Notes: generated from the sequence alone by a model not told the origin. A DNA stretch of 64,000 nt from Rhizobium chutanense (GCF_002531935.1 NZ_NWSV01000002.1:434001-498000), one strand, 5' to 3'. Shown: positions 17,498 to 27,817, numbered from the stretch's first letter. Translations and numbers: made by a program.

Positions 17498-18682
17498 TTA
17501 GGCGATTTTCCTGATGACCGGCATCACGAGCGCTGCGCAGACAAGAAGGGCGGCGGCGGCAATCACCGTCGGGCCGGTGAAGCTGCCGGTGTGCTCGGCG
17601 ATCCAGCCGGCGACGATCGGCCCGACGATCTGGCCGACGCCGAAGGCGGCGGTCATCATGGCGAGAATCCGCCGCGGGCTCTGCGGGGAAAGCTTGCGGC
17701 CGATCTGCAGGCCGTAAGCGGTGATCGCCAGAAAAGTTGCCCCGAACAGCGCCCCGCCGATCAGCGGCGCGACGGAAGGCGGCAGTGCAACGGTCGCGAG
17801 TACGCCGGCGGCCTCGACCAAAAGGGCCGCGACATAGACGCCGCCGAGCCCGAGCGGCCTGACCAGCGGCTTCCAGGCAAACAGCGCCACCGCCGCCGTC
17901 AGGCCGGCGATGAACCAGCAGAGGAATTCGACGAAGGGGCCGGTTGCGGAAAGGCGCGCGATGGTGACGAGGAAGGTCGCGGTGATGACGTAGCCGAAGC
18001 CGAACAGGCCATAGGACAGCGTCAGCAGCATCATCGGCCGGTTCCAGACCAGCGCCGGCTCCTTGCCCGCCTGTGCCGATTGCGCCGGGGCCGACGGCAG
18101 CAGCAGGAAGACGACGACGAGGCTTATCGCGCAATAGAGTGCGCCGCCGATCCAGTCGGCTCGCCAACCGCCCTGCCCATCATGAAAGCCGAGGCCGATC
18201 AGAAACACCATGACCGAGGACAGCGCAATCCCCGCCCCCGGCCCGCCGAAATGCGCCGCCTGCACATGGTCGTTGCCGGCGGCTGCCCCATGGCTGAGCA
18301 CGATCGACGAGGTGAAGACCATCGCAAAGGCGCTGGCGAGGCCAGCCAGGAAACGGATGATTGCAAAGATCGCGACGGAGTTGGTGGCCGCCATGGCGGC
18401 AAGCAGGATTGCGGTGGCAAACAGTGCCAGCAGCGCCACCAGCCGCTCGCGCCCCGCCGCCCATCCATATGCGGCAAGCACGGCGCCGACGAGGTAACCG
18501 AGGAAATTCGCCGAGGCGATGAAACCGGCGTCCGCAGCCGAAAGCGGCACGCCGCTCATCATGCCGGGCAGGATCGGCGTGTAGGAGAAACGCCCGAACC
18601 CCATGGCGGCGGCCATGGCGACGGCGCCGGCAGCAGCAGTGGCAACGAGGTTCGGCGGGGATCGAGGCAGACGGGAAAGCAT
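17498..18682 (-). CDS. MFS transporter, YbfB/YjiJ family
   Basis: 394 residues from ATG 18682; a GTG ten codons earlier (18712) is possible, and neither has a clear ribosome site. About 12 hydrophobic segments and the N-terminal 'GFGRFSYTPILPGM' identify the YbfB/YjiJ (DUF1228) branch of major facilitators. The substrate is unknown. It is 75 bp upstream of the region before bacA but in the same direction; no co-function is evident. Confidence 0.85.
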   Translation of the reverse strand: MLSRLPRSPPNLVATAAAGAVAMAAAMGFGRFSYTPILPGMMSGVPLSAADAGFIASANFLGYLVGAVLAAYGWAAGRERLVALLALFATAILLAAMAATNSVAIFAIIRFLAGLASAFAMVFTSSIVLSHGAAAGNDHVQAAHFGGPGAGIALSSVMVFLIGLGFHDGQGGWRADWIGGALYCAISLVVVFLLLPSAPAQSAQAGKEPALVWNRPMMLLTLSYGLFGFGYVITATFLVTIARLSATGPFVEFLCWFIAGLTAAVALFAWKPLVRPLGLGGVYVAALLVEAAGVLATVALPPSVAPLIGGALFGATFLAITAYGLQIGRKLSPQSPRRILAMMTAAFGVGQIVGPIVAGWIAEHTGSFTGPTVIAAAALLVCAALVMPVIRKIA

Positions 18683-18751
18683 GCAGCGCTTATCGCGCCG
18701 CAGCGCGAACACGACAAACGAGTATTTCTGATCGATCGATCAATTTCCTGA

Positions 18752-18901
18752 AACATCATCCGCGCCGCCCGCATGCTGCTGCGCTCGGCCCTGCACATGC
18801 CTTATCCCTGGTCGAAACCCGAAGCCGCCCGCATCGCCGGTATCCTCGAACGCGCCGCTACGGAAATACTGCAGGGCGGTAGGCTGGAAACACGAAGGTG
18901 A
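18752..18901 (+). pseudogene. Orphan C-terminal fragment, possibly of a TetR regulator
   Basis: An open frame of about 49 codons reads '...RAARMLLRSALHMPYPWSKPEAARIAGILERAATEIL...' and ends at TGA 18899-18901. It is preceded by a stop and has no start region or ribosome site, so it looks like the tail of a lost gene; the pattern resembles C-termini of TetR-type regulators, but that is a weak recognition. Confidence 0.3.
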
Positions 18902-18958
18902 GGACGGCTCGTGCCGACCTACGGCGCGCTCGAGGATACGATGCCGGCCCCCAAGAGA

Positions 18959-19089
18959 GCCTCATCCTGAGGTGCCCCGCAGGGGCCTCGAAGGACGAGG
19001 CGGGCGCGCCGACATTGAATGATGCAAGAAGCGGCGTTGCGGCGTGCTTCGAGGCTCCGCCCTGTGGGCTGCGCACCTCTGCATGAGGT
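18959..19089. repeat. Palindromic intergenic element, family C
   Basis: GCCTCATCCTGAGGTGCCCC (from 18959) and the inverted arm ending GCACCTCTGCATGAGGTG (to 19089) bracket the unit, with the CTTCGAGGC/GCCTCGAAG pair (19048 region and 18986 region) inside. The remaining bases between 18713 and 19157 hold only the orphan fragment above; no gene is seen. Confidence 0.65.
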
Positions 19090-19157
19090 GCGTTGGAGAG
19101 TGCCGCACTCAGGAAGAAGCTCTCCGGCCGAGCCACGAGAACGCGGTGAGCTGAACC

Positions 19158-19916
19158 CTACCCTCGCCCATCCGGCAGCGTCAAAATTACCGGCCCATTC
19201 CGCGTCGCGACCACCGTGTGTTCATATTGAACGGTCGGCGCCTGCGGATCGGCATAGAGCGTCCAGGCATCGTCGCCGCCTTCGGCCCAGGTCGCGCCAA
19301 GCGACAGGAAGGGCTCGACCGTGAAGACGAGTCCGTCCGTCATGATGCGTTTTTCCGAAGGGTCCGGCCAGGTCGAAAGCTCGGCCGGCTCCTCGTGCAG
19401 TGAGCGGCCGACGCCATGGCTCGCCAGATTGGCGACGAGCGTATAGCGGTTCTTCTGCGCAAAGGCGCCGACGGCGGTGCCGATTTTTGCCAGCGGCTCG
19501 CCTGACTTCACCTGATTGAGCCCGACCCAGAGCGCCCGTTTGCCGTCGCGGCAGAGCCGGTCGATCTTCGGCTTGACCGGCGGCATCGCGAAGGAGGCGC
19601 CGGTATCGGCGAAGAAACCGTCCTTCTCGGCCGAGACGTCGATATTGATCAGATCACCCGCTCGGATGACGCGCGGGCCGGGAATGCCGTGGGCGATTTC
19701 CTCGTTGATGCTGATGCAGGTCGCGCCCGGAAATTGGTAGCAGAACTCCGGCGCCGAGCGTGCGCCTGAATCCTCCAGTACCTTGCGGCCGATCTGATCG
19801 AGCTCCAGCGTCGTCATGCCGGGCTCCATCGCCGCCGCCATCACCTGGATGGCGTTGGCGCAGATGCGGCCGATTTCCTTGAGCTTTACCAGTTCGTCGT
19901 CGTTTGCGATAACCAT
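19158..19916 (-). CDS. map: Methionine aminopeptidase, type I
   Basis: 252 residues. Metal ligands are visible in order: 'NIDVSAEKDGFFADTG' (Asp, Asp), 'SHGVGRSLHEEP' (His), 'TVEPFLS' (Glu) and 'YEHTVVAT' (Glu region). It removes N-terminal Met from nascent proteins. The N-terminus 'DELVKLKEIGRICANAI' fits type Ia. Rhizobia often have a second longer Map; which is the housekeeping copy cannot be told here. Confidence 0.93.
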   Translation of the reverse strand: MVIANDDELVKLKEIGRICANAIQVMAAAMEPGMTTLELDQIGRKVLEDSGARSAPEFCYQFPGATCISINEEIAHGIPGPRVIRAGDLINIDVSAEKDGFFADTGASFAMPPVKPKIDRLCRDGKRALWVGLNQVKSGEPLAKIGTAVGAFAQKNRYTLVANLASHGVGRSLHEEPAELSTWPDPSEKRIMTDGLVFTVEPFLSLGATWAEGGDDAWTLYADPQAPTVQYEHTVVATRNGPVILTLPDGRG

Positions 19917-19961
19917 TCGTCTGTCCCGGCCGTGCGCAGGGCGGCCGCGGCCACCTCAGGC

Positions 19962-21017
19962 TCAGGCTTTCGCCCCTTCGCTCTTTTCAGTCAATGCCTT
20001 TCTGACGATCGGCGCGACTTTCGTCCCGTACAGCTCGATGCCGCGCATGATCTGATCATGCGGCATCAGGCCGATCGCCATCTGCAGCAGGAAACGGTCG
20101 TTCTTGAACAGCGCGTGATGGGCGATGATCTTTTCGGCGACCGCCTCGGGATCGCCGACAAAGAGCGCCCCGTTCGGCCCGCGCGACATGTCGAAATGCG
20201 CCCGGTTGGTCGGTCCCCAGCCGCGCTCGCGGCCGATGCGGTTCATCACCTCGGCCTGCGGCCCGTAGAATTGTTCAGCCGCCTTTTCCGTCGTGTCGGC
20301 GATGAAACCGTGAACGTTGATGCTGGTCTTCAGTTTCGCCTGGTCCTGCCCTGCCCGGCGCGCCGCCTCGCGGTAGAGATCAAAGAGCGGCGCGAAACGG
20401 CGCGGCTCGCCGCCGATGATCGCCAGCGCCACCGGCAGTCCGAGCGCGCCGGCGCGCGCCACCGACTGCGGCGTGCCGCCGACGGCGATCCAGAGCGGCA
20501 GTGGGTCCTGCAGCGGCCGCGGATAAACGCCGCGCCCGTTGATCGCCGCACGAAGCTCACCGCTCCAGTCGACCGTCTCGCTGTCACGCAGCGCCAGCAG
20601 CAGATCGAGCTTCTCCTCGAAAAGCTGGTCGTAATCTTCGAGATTGTAACCGAACAGCGGGAAGGACTCGATGAAGGAGCCGCGCCCCGCCATGATCTCG
20701 GCCCGGCCGTTGGAGATCAGATCGAGGGTCGAAAACTGCTGAAAGACGCGCACCGGATCGTCGGAGGAAAGCACGGTGACGGCACTCGTCAGCCGGATGC
20801 TCTTCGTTTTGACAGCCGCCGCTGCCAGCGCCACCGCCGGTGCGGAGGCCGCATAATCCGGCCGATGATGTTCGCCGAGCCCGAAGACGTCGAGTCCCAC
20901 CTGATCGGCAAGCTCAATCTCCTCGATCAGATGCTTCAGCCGCTCTGCCCCTTCCGCTCCCTTGCTGCGGGAGGGATTGGGATTGACGTCCGCGAAGGTA
21001 TAAAGCCCCAGTTCCAT
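19962..21017 (-). CDS. LLM-class flavin-dependent oxidoreductase
   Basis: 351 residues from ATG 21017 (GGGA 8 bases before); ATG 21026 is an alternative. '[13 protein letters not shown]', '[22 protein letters not shown]' and '[14 protein letters not shown]' place it in the luciferase-like monooxygenase group, using reduced FMN or F420-like chemistry on unknown substrates (alkanes, sulfonates or nitro compounds in relatives). It is 45 bp downstream of nothing in common strand except map, so it may be read with map. The open frame extends upstream into a repeat, but that part is not gene-like. Confidence 0.85.
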   Translation of the reverse strand: MELGLYTFADVNPNPSRSKGAEGAERLKHLIEEIELADQVGLDVFGLGEHHRPDYAASAPAVALAAAAVKTKSIRLTSAVTVLSSDDPVRVFQQFSTLDLISNGRAEIMAGRGSFIESFPLFGYNLEDYDQLFEEKLDLLLALRDSETVDWSGELRAAINGRGVYPRPLQDPLPLWIAVGGTPQSVARAGALGLPVALAIIGGEPRRFAPLFDLYREAARRAGQDQAKLKTSINVHGFIADTTEKAAEQFYGPQAEVMNRIGRERGWGPTNRAHFDMSRGPNGALFVGDPEAVAEKIIAHHALFKNDRFLLQMAIGLMPHDQIMRGIELYGTKVAPIVRKALTEKSEGAKA

Positions 21018-21204
21018 TGTCGGCATCCCGTTGAACTCGACCCGCAGATAAGGATCGCCAACAGCGAACGCAAATACAAACTCTGGAACGGAATGTTCGA
21101 GAATCTTGATGGCGGGATGTCTTTGAAGGTCGATCGGCACCTTCAGCCACAGCTGCCGAGCAAACACTACGATGGCAAAGAGTCCCCTGCGCCATGGACA
21201 TGGC

Positions 21205-21435
21205 GCTGCTGGATTCCTGTGACGAGCACAGGAACCAGGCGGAGAGGGCATGCCGTGGCCACCCCCCTCTGCCCTGCCGGGCATCTCCCCCACAAGGGTG
21301 GAGATTGGCTGGGCGTGATGGCTTCCTCAAACAACTACCGCTCACGTATTTCGATACAGCAGAGACGGATGGATGATCCAACCACTTGCCGATCTCCACC
21401 CTTGTGGGGGAGATGCCCGGCAGGGCAGAGGGGGG
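21205..21435. repeat. Composite repeat region: fragment of family D plus family A (copy 2)
   Basis: At 21205-21240 a 'GGATTCCTGTGACGAGCACA' segment matches the right end of the family D element between xdhA and xdhB. At 21262-21435 lies a full family A unit, with CCCCCCTCTGCCCTGCCGGG at the left and its inverse at the right. The rest of the 579-bp gap between 21018 and 21596 contains only promoter-sized sequence; no gene is seen. Confidence 0.75.
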
Positions 21436-21596
21436 TGTCACACGGCACACCAGAGCCGCGACCGAAGCACGAATCCCAGCCGCCAATTCGAATCCGAATC
21501 AACGACTTGGAAGCATTGGCGGAATCGTCTTCCAAGTCACCTCACATCGCACTTGAAGCATGAGGACGGCGCAGCCTTCACCACGCCGCCCGCCAC

Positions 21597-22064
21597 TCAC
21601 ATCGTCGCCAGCAGGTCCGCCAGCTGGTCCGCAGCCTTGCCCCAGCCTTCATGGAAGCCCATCTTCTCGTGCGCTTCCTTGTCCTCGGTGCGCCAGTGCA
21701 GCGCCTTGGCGGTGTATCTCGTCCTGCCGTTGCCGAGTTCTTCGAACAGGATGACGCCCGTGAAGAAAGGTTTTTCGGCCGGCACCCAGGCGCTGGTATA
21801 GGCATCGGTGAAGACGATCTTCTCGTTCTCGATGATTTCGAGATAGACGCCGCGGTTCGGATACCGATTGCCCTCGAGATCCTGCATCACGATCACATTG
21901 GCGCCGCCAGGCCGGACGTCGAGCGTTGCTTCCGCCACACTCCAAGGGCGCGGCACGAACCACTGCTTCAGCAGTTCCGGATCGGTCCATGCCCTGTAGA
22001 TCTTCTCGCGCGGGGCGTCGAATTCGCGAACGAGGACGAGTTCATGCTGCGTGCTGGCGGTCAT
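21597..22064 (-). CDS. SRPBCC/AHSA1 domain protein
   Basis: 155 residues. 'VLVREFDAPREKIYRAWTDPELLKQWF' and 'HEGWGKAADQLADLL' are the start and end signatures of the activator-of-Hsp90-homologue (AHSA1-like) START superfamily, which has a hydrophobic ligand pocket. It lies 90 bp downstream of an ECF42 sigma factor gene on the same strand, and such proteins commonly accompany DGPF/ECF42 loci. The ligand is unknown. Confidence 0.85.
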   Translation of the reverse strand: MTASTQHELVLVREFDAPREKIYRAWTDPELLKQWFVPRPWSVAEATLDVRPGGANVIVMQDLEGNRYPNRGVYLEIIENEKIVFTDAYTSAWVPAEKPFFTGVILFEELGNGRTRYTAKALHWRTEDKEAHEKMGFHEGWGKAADQLADLLATM

Positions 22065-22154
22065 TTCAACATCTCTCCGTTTGAATGGAACCTGTTTCGT
22101 ATCAGGTTGTTACAAAGACGTATCGACATCCGCCGTTCCGACAGCAGGCTTGAA

Positions 22155-23414
22155 TTATTTTGCGACCGGCTGCGCGGCCTCTTCCTGCATCTTGTCGATC
22201 TGGTGACGGATATGAGCAGCCTCCGCCGCAGACTGGGCAAGCGCGATGGCGCGGTCGAAGGCTTCGCGCGCCTGGCCGTTGCGGCCGAGCTGCTTCAACA
22301 GATTGCCGCGCAGACCATGATAGTAGAAATAACCGTCGAGCTTCTCGCCGAGCGGATCGACGATTTCGAGCGCGGCCTGCGGCCCCTGCAATTTGGAAGT
22401 CACCACCGCCCGATTGAGCGTGACGACGGGCGACGGCTGGATACGCTCCAGCGCGCGATAGAGCAGATCGATCTCGACCCAGTCGGTGTCTTCAGCGCGT
22501 TTTGCCCGGGAATGAATCGCGGCAATCGCCGCCTGAATCTGGAAGGGCCCGGGCCGGCGGTGACGCAGCGCCTTGTCAAGCAGCGCCAGCGCCTCGTTGA
22601 TGAAGAGCTGGTTCCAGAGCGAACGGTCCTGATCCTCGAGCAGCACGATCTCGCCCTCGGCACTGAAGCGTGCCGGCCGGCGCGAAATCTGCAGGAGCAT
22701 CAGCGCAAGCAGCCCCATCATCTCCGGCTCGGAGGGAAAGATGCGCAGCATGAGGCGCGCGAGCCGGATCGCCTCGTCGCTGAAGGCGGTCGCCTCATGT
22801 TTGGGATCGGCCTGGCTGTAGCCCTCGTTGAAGATGAGATAGATCATCGTGCTGACGATCGAAAGCCGCTCCGCCCTTTCCTCTGGGCTCGGCGTCTCGA
22901 ACGGCACGCCCGCCTTGGCAACGCGCGCCTTGGCGCGGGTAATGCGCTGCTCCATGGCGCTTTCGGATACCAGGAAGGCACGGGCGATCTGCGTCACCGA
23001 AAGCCCGGAGACGATGCGCAGCGCCAGCGCGATCTGCTGGGTCGCCGGCAGATCGGGATGGCAGCAGATGAAGAGAAGCCGCAGGATATCGTCGCGATAG
23101 TGGGAATCATCCAGCCGCTCGGCAATATCGCTTTCGGCATCCTCGGCATCGGAGATCGTGTCCTCATCCGGCAGGGCCTGGAGCTTCGAGCGCTTGCGCA
23201 CGGCATCGATACCGCTGTTGCGCCCGACGAAGATGAGCCAGGCCGTCGGATCGCGCGGCGGCCCTTTCTCCGGCCAGGTCCGGATCGCCCTAAGGCATGC
23301 CTCCTGGAACGCCTCTTCCGCAGTGTCGAGATCGCGGAAATAGCGCAGCAGCGCGCCGAGCGCCTTGGGGCGGGCAGAGGCAAGCGCGAGGTCGATCCAG
23401 GCAATGTCGGTCAT
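22155..23414 (-). CDS. ECF42-type RNA polymerase sigma factor with TPR-like C-terminal extension
   Basis: 419 residues. The N-terminal sigma-2 region ('LLRYFRDLDTAEEAFQEACLRAIRTWP') and sigma-4 region ('LSVTQIARAFLVSESAMEQRITRAKARV') are followed by a long helical extension (about residues 190-419, DUF6596/TPR-like), which is the defining feature of group ECF42. These sigma factors lack an anti-sigma factor; the extension is needed for activity. The gene overlaps the DGPF gene by 4 bp (ATGA at 23411-23414), the classic ECF42 pairing. Confidence 0.92.
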   Translation of the reverse strand: MTDIAWIDLALASARPKALGALLRYFRDLDTAEEAFQEACLRAIRTWPEKGPPRDPTAWLIFVGRNSGIDAVRKRSKLQALPDEDTISDAEDAESDIAERLDDSHYRDDILRLLFICCHPDLPATQQIALALRIVSGLSVTQIARAFLVSESAMEQRITRAKARVAKAGVPFETPSPEERAERLSIVSTMIYLIFNEGYSQADPKHEATAFSDEAIRLARLMLRIFPSEPEMMGLLALMLLQISRRPARFSAEGEIVLLEDQDRSLWNQLFINEALALLDKALRHRRPGPFQIQAAIAAIHSRAKRAEDTDWVEIDLLYRALERIQPSPVVTLNRAVVTSKLQGPQAALEIVDPLGEKLDGYFYYHGLRGNLLKQLGRNGQAREAFDRAIALAQSAAEAAHIRHQIDKMQEEAAQPVAK

Positions 23415-23785
23415 GATGCAGCATCTCCCGGCCTGAACACGTAGAAAGGCCGAATTTCGTAAGAGGTGGAGCCGGGATTGACTGACGAAAGCTGCTTCGA
23501 GAAGGCGACCGCCTCCTCCAGTGTCTCGAAATCAACCACGTAGAAGCCGAGAAGCGCCTCTTTGGTTTCCGCGAAAGGCCCGTCGATAACAAGGGGTTCG
23601 TCCTTGCCCTTGCGCACGGTGGTCGCAGCCGTCGTCGGCATCAGCCGGCCGACAGGCCCAAGCTTGCCGGCCTTGGCGAGCGGCTCCTGCACGGCATAAA
23701 GCTTCTCCATGACGGCAGCCTCTTCCTCCTTGCTCCAGGCAAAGACGGTTTCTTCATGGGCGTAACAAAGGATTGCATAAAGCAT
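23411..23785 (-). CDS. YCII-related DGPF-domain protein
   Basis: 124 residues. The motif 'VIDGPFAETKEALLGFYV' (about residues 67-84) contains the name-giving DGPF. The fold is related to YciI, with the aspartate and histidine of a ferredoxin-like dimer; the enzyme activity is unknown. The gene is first in a DGPF-ECF42-SRPBCC set on the minus strand, with start at 23785. ECF42 factors are known to drive transcription of their own DGPF genes. Confidence 0.9.
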   Translation of the reverse strand: MLYAILCYAHEETVFAWSKEEEAAVMEKLYAVQEPLAKAGKLGPVGRLMPTTAATTVRKGKDEPLVIDGPFAETKEALLGFYVVDFETLEEAVAFSKQLSSVNPGSTSYEIRPFYVFRPGDAAS

Positions 23786-23893
23786 CGGTCACTCCTCTTT
23801 CCGAATGACGAAGGAGTACCGCCTTAGCCGACAGGCCGCATCAAAAAATTATTGTGACGCCGGCGCTCGCAAGGGCGACAGGTTCAGACGGGG

Positions 23894-25387
23894 CTACCCC
23901 TCGCTCAGCGTCCGCCTAACCGCATTCTTCCAGCCCTTGAGCTTTGCCGCCCGCACCTTCTCGTCCATGTCGGGCGTAAAGCGCCGGTCGCGTTTCCACG
24001 TCGCCGAGAAACCATCTTTGTCCGGCCAAACTCCTGCCCGGCTGCCGGCGAGCCAGGCCGCGCCTAGCGCCGTCGTCTCCAGGATCACCGGGCGGTCAAC
24101 CGGCGCGTCGAGCAGGTCGGCGAGGCGCTGCATCGTCCAGTCGGAGGCGACCATGCCGCCGTCGACGCGCAGCACGGTATCCTCCGAGCCGTTCTTCCAG
24201 TCTTTCTGCATGGCGTCGAGCAGGTCGCGGGTCTGGTAGCAGACGGCTTCGAGTGCGGCGCGGGAGAATTCCGCCGGGCCGCTGTTGCGCGTCAGCCCGA
24301 AGATCGCGCCGCGCGCCTTGGCATCCCAGTGCGGCGCGCCGAGTCCGGTGAAAGCAGGCACGAGATACACCTCCTGTGTCGGGTCGGCCTTTTCGGCGAG
24401 CGCATTGGTTTCGGCAGCGCTGCCGATGACGCCGAGCCCGTCCCGCAGCCATTGCACGGCAGCACCGGCGATGAAGATCGAGCCCTCGAGCGCATAGGTG
24501 GTCTCGCCGTTCAGGCGGTAGGCGATCGTCGTCAGCAGCCGGTTTTTCGAGCGCACCATATCGGCGCCGGTATTGAGCAACGCGAAACAGCCCGTGCCGT
24601 AGGTTGATTTCAGCATGCCGGGCGCGAAACACGCCTGACCGATGGTCGCCGCCTGCTGATCGCCGGCAACGCCGAGGATCGGGATGGCAGCGCCGAAAAT
24701 CTCCGGATCGACCGTGCCGAAATCGGCGGCGCAATCCTTGACCTCGGGCAGCATGGCGACTGGCACCCTGAGAATGTCCAGCAGATCCTCGTCCCATGCG
24801 TTTTCAGCGATGTTGTACATCAGCGTACGCGAGGCGTTGGTGGCATCGGTAACAAAACTCTTGCCCCTTGTCAGCCGCCAGATCAGGAAAGTGTCGATCG
24901 TGCCGAAGCAAAGATCACCCCTCGCCGCACGCGCCCGCGCACCCTTCACATTGGCGAGCATCCAGGAGAGCTTTGTGCCGGAGAAATAGGGATCGAGGAG
25001 CAGACCTGTCTTCTTGGTGAACAGCCGCTCGAGATCCTGCCGTTTTAGATTGTCGCAATAGCTTGCCGTGCGTCGGTCCTGCCAGACGATGGCATTCTGG
25101 ATCGGCCGACCGGTCTCGCGCTCCCAGACGACGACGGTTTCACGCTGATTGGTAATGCCAAGCGCAGCAATATCCCGAGCCGTGATTCGCGCCTCGCGCA
25201 GCGCCATATGAACGGTGGAGACGACCGAATCCCAAATCTCCTCAGGATCGTGCTCCACCCAGCCCGAGCGCGGATAGATCTGAGTGAATTCCTTCTGGCC
25301 CTTGCCGGCAACATGCATATCGCCGTCGAAGACGATCGCCCGCGTCGATGTCGTTCCCTGATCGATCGCCAGAACATAACCACCCAT
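23894..25387 (-). CDS. glpK: Glycerol kinase
   Basis: 497 residues from ATG 25387, preceded by GAGGAGG. The FGGY signatures are clear: '[15 protein letters not shown]' at the start, 'WQDRRTA' and '[19 protein letters not shown]', then '[14 protein letters not shown]' late in the protein. It phosphorylates glycerol to glycerol-3-phosphate in the cytoplasm. No glpD or transporter is adjacent; it is divergent from bdhA with about 158 bp between starts. Confidence 0.96.
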   Translation of the reverse strand: MGGYVLAIDQGTTSTRAIVFDGDMHVAGKGQKEFTQIYPRSGWVEHDPEEIWDSVVSTVHMALREARITARDIAALGITNQRETVVVWERETGRPIQNAIVWQDRRTASYCDNLKRQDLERLFTKKTGLLLDPYFSGTKLSWMLANVKGARARAARGDLCFGTIDTFLIWRLTRGKSFVTDATNASRTLMYNIAENAWDEDLLDILRVPVAMLPEVKDCAADFGTVDPEIFGAAIPILGVAGDQQAATIGQACFAPGMLKSTYGTGCFALLNTGADMVRSKNRLLTTIAYRLNGETTYALEGSIFIAGAAVQWLRDGLGVIGSAAETNALAEKADPTQEVYLVPAFTGLGAPHWDAKARGAIFGLTRNSGPAEFSRAALEAVCYQTRDLLDAMQKDWKNGSEDTVLRVDGGMVASDWTMQRLADLLDAPVDRPVILETTALGAAWLAGSRAGVWPDKDGFSATWKRDRRFTPDMDEKVRAAKLKGWKNAVRRTLSEG

Positions 25388-25545
25388 GAAAATCCTCCTC
25401 AAGCGTATCGATTATGGTGACAAATCAATAGGACACGCCGGCGAACGAGAAAAGCGAATAAAGCGGAATTGCCAGCCTGCCGGCTTTGGGCATAACCTCG
25501 CCCGAAACGTTGCAACGCAGCATCGCGATGTCAGGAGAGAGCAGC

Positions 25546-26322
25546 ATGAGCAGATCAGTCGTCGTCACCGGTTCCACCAGCGGCATCGGGCTTGCGATTG
25601 CCACGGCCTTCGCCGAAACCGGCGACAACGTCGTCATCAACGGTTTCGGAAATGCCGATGAAATCAAGGCGATCGTCGCGCGGCTTGAATCAGGATCGAA
25701 GGGCCGGGCGATCTACCATCCGGCCGACATGACCAAGCCCGCCGAAATCGCCGACCTGATCGAAACCGCCACGAAAACCTTCGGCACCGTCGATGTGCTC
25801 GTCAACAATGCCGGCATCCAGCATGTCGAGAAGATCGAGGATTTCCCGATCGAGAAATGGGATCAGATCATCGCCATCAATCTGTCGAGCTCCTTTCACA
25901 CCATGCGCGCCGCCATTCCGCTGATGAAGGCTAGGAAGCATGGCCGCATCATCAATATCGCCTCAGCGCACGGCCTCGTCGCCTCGCCCTTCAAATCCGC
26001 CTATGTCGCGGCAAAGCATGGTATATTAGGCCTGACGAAAACGGCAGCGCTGGAACTTGCCGAGTTCGGCGTGACGGTCAACGCCATCTGCCCCGGCTAT
26101 GTGCTGACGCCGCTCGTCGAAAAGCAGATACCCGATACCGCCAAGGCGCGCGGCATGACCGAGGAACAGGTGAAGAGCGAGGTCATCCTCAAGGCGCAGC
26201 CGACCCGTGAATTCGTCAAGGCCGAGGAGATCGGCGCACTGTCGCTCTACCTCGCCAGCGACGCCGCCCGCCAAGTGACCGGAACCCATATCTCGATTGA
26301 CGGTGGCTGGACGGCGGCTTAA
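25546..26322 (+). CDS. bdhA: D-3-hydroxybutyrate dehydrogenase
   Basis: 258 residues from ATG 25546 with AGGAGAG upstream; in-frame codons back to 25486 are not needed. SDR features: 'TGSTSGIGLAIA' (NAD binding), 'NNAGIQHVEKIEDFP', catalytic 'YVAAKHG' and 'IDGGWTAA' at the end. It oxidises 3-hydroxybutyrate to acetoacetate in polyhydroxybutyrate breakdown. bdhA is followed by xdhA and xdhB, an operon order known from Sinorhizobium meliloti. Confidence 0.94.
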   Translation: MSRSVVVTGSTSGIGLAIATAFAETGDNVVINGFGNADEIKAIVARLESGSKGRAIYHPADMTKPAEIADLIETATKTFGTVDVLVNNAGIQHVEKIEDFPIEKWDQIIAINLSSSFHTMRAAIPLMKARKHGRIINIASAHGLVASPFKSAYVAAKHGILGLTKTAALELAEFGVTVNAICPGYVLTPLVEKQIPDTAKARGMTEEQVKSEVILKAQPTREFVKAEEIGALSLYLASDAARQVTGTHISIDGGWTAA

Positions 26323-26350
26323 CCATTTGGAAAAAACAACCGGGAATATC

Positions 26351-27817
26351 ATGAACGACAGCATCCGCTTCATCCTCAATGGCGAGGACATCGCCCTCAC
26401 CGATGTCGGGCCGACCGAGACGCTTCTCGATTTTCTGCGGTTGAAGCGGCGGCTGACAGGCACCAAGGAAGGATGCGCGGAAGGCGATTGCGGCGCCTGC
26501 ACCGTGCTCGTCGGTCGGCTCGCCGACGGCAAGCTCGCCTATGAATCCGTCAATGCCTGCATCCGTTTCATCGGTTCGCTGCATGCCACCCATGTGGTGA
26601 CGGTCGAGCATCTGGCCGGCCGCGACGGCGCGCTGCATCCGGTGCAGCAGGCGCTTGTGGATTGTCATGGCTCGCAATGCGGCTTCTGCACGCCGGGCTT
26701 CGTCATGTCACTCTACGGCCTTTGGCTGACCACGGAGAAGCCGAGCCGCCGGCAGATCGAAAAAGCCTTGCAAGGCAATCTCTGTCGCTGCACCGGCTAT
26801 GAGCCAATCGTCAAGGCCGCCGAGCAGGTGAGCCTGATGCGGCCGAGCGCCCTCTTTGACCCCTTGGAGCGGACACGCTCGGAAATCATCGCGCGGCTCT
26901 GGGCCATGCAGGCGAGCGGCACCATCCGGATTGGCAAGGACGAAGACCGGCTGATCGTGCCGGCATCGCTCCAGGCACTCGCCGAAATCCTCTCGCAGGA
27001 GCCCGACGCAGTCGTGGTCGCCGGCTCGACCGATGTCGGCCTCTGGGTGACCAAGCAGATGCGGCGGCTGAGCCCTGTCGTCTTCATCAACCACCTGAGC
27101 GAATTGCAGTCGGTCACCGAGAGCGAGGATGGCATCACCATCGGCGCCGGCGTCAGCTATACCGGCGCCTTTGCGGCGATCTCGAAAAAGATCCCGGCGC
27201 TCGGACGGCTGATCGACCGCATCGGCGGCGAACAGGTGCGCAACATGGGCACGATCAGCGGCAATATCGCCAACGGCTCGCCGATCGGCGACAGCCCGCC
27301 GCCGTTGATCGCCCTCGGCGCGACCCTGACGCTGCGTTCGGTGGAAGGCCGACGCCGCATGCCGCTCGAAGACTTTTTCATCGCCTATGGCAAGCAGGAT
27401 CGCAGGCCCGGCGAATTCGTCGAAAGCGTCTTCGTGCCCTACCCCAAGGCAACCAGCCGCTTTGCCGCCTACAAGATCACCAAGCGCCGCGACGAGGACA
27501 TCACCGCTGTGCTCGGCGCCTTCCTGCTGACGCTCGACGATGCCGAGACGGTCACCGACATCCGCATCGCCTTCGGCGGCATGGCGGCAACCCCGAAGCG
27601 CGCCCGCGCCGTGGAAGCCGAACTGATCGGCAAGCCCTGGACGGAAGCGACGCTCGACGCCGCCCGCCCTGCCTTCGACGCCGATTTCCAGCCGCTGACC
27701 GACTGGCGCGCCACGGCGGAATACCGCCAACTGACGGCGAAGAATTTGTTGACTCGGTTCTACTTGGAAACGGTGGGCGCACCGGCGGAGCTGAAGCGGT
27801 TCGAGGAGGTGGCGTGA
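26351..27817 (+). CDS. xdhA: Xanthine dehydrogenase small subunit (2Fe-2S and FAD)
   Basis: 488 residues from ATG 26351. The first 2Fe-2S cluster ('CAEGDCGACTVLVG') and second cluster ('SQCGFCTPGFVMSLYGLW', 'GNLCRCTGYEPI') precede an FAD domain ('VVAGSTDVGLWVTKQMR', 'NMGTISGNIANGSPIGD'). It transfers electrons from the molybdenum subunit to NAD. The end has GAGGAGGT followed by TGATG, so a further reading frame starts in coupled fashion (see the linker frame at 27817). Confidence 0.95.
   Translation: MNDSIRFILNGEDIALTDVGPTETLLDFLRLKRRLTGTKEGCAEGDCGACTVLVGRLADGKLAYESVNACIRFIGSLHATHVVTVEHLAGRDGALHPVQQALVDCHGSQCGFCTPGFVMSLYGLWLTTEKPSRRQIEKALQGNLCRCTGYEPIVKAAEQVSLMRPSALFDPLERTRSEIIARLWAMQASGTIRIGKDEDRLIVPASLQALAEILSQEPDAVVVAGSTDVGLWVTKQMRRLSPVVFINHLSELQSVTESEDGITIGAGVSYTGAFAAISKKIPALGRLIDRIGGEQVRNMGTISGNIANGSPIGDSPPPLIALGATLTLRSVEGRRRMPLEDFFIAYGKQDRRPGEFVESVFVPYPKATSRFAAYKITKRRDEDITAVLGAFLLTLDDAETVTDIRIAFGGMAATPKRARAVEAELIGKPWTEATLDAARPAFDADFQPLTDWRATAEYRQLTAKNLLTRFYLETVGAPAELKRFEEVA

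Noticed and set aside
21018..21293. Upstream extension of the LLM oxidoreductase
   Set aside because: It runs through a palindromic repeat; the family start is at 21017 or 21026.
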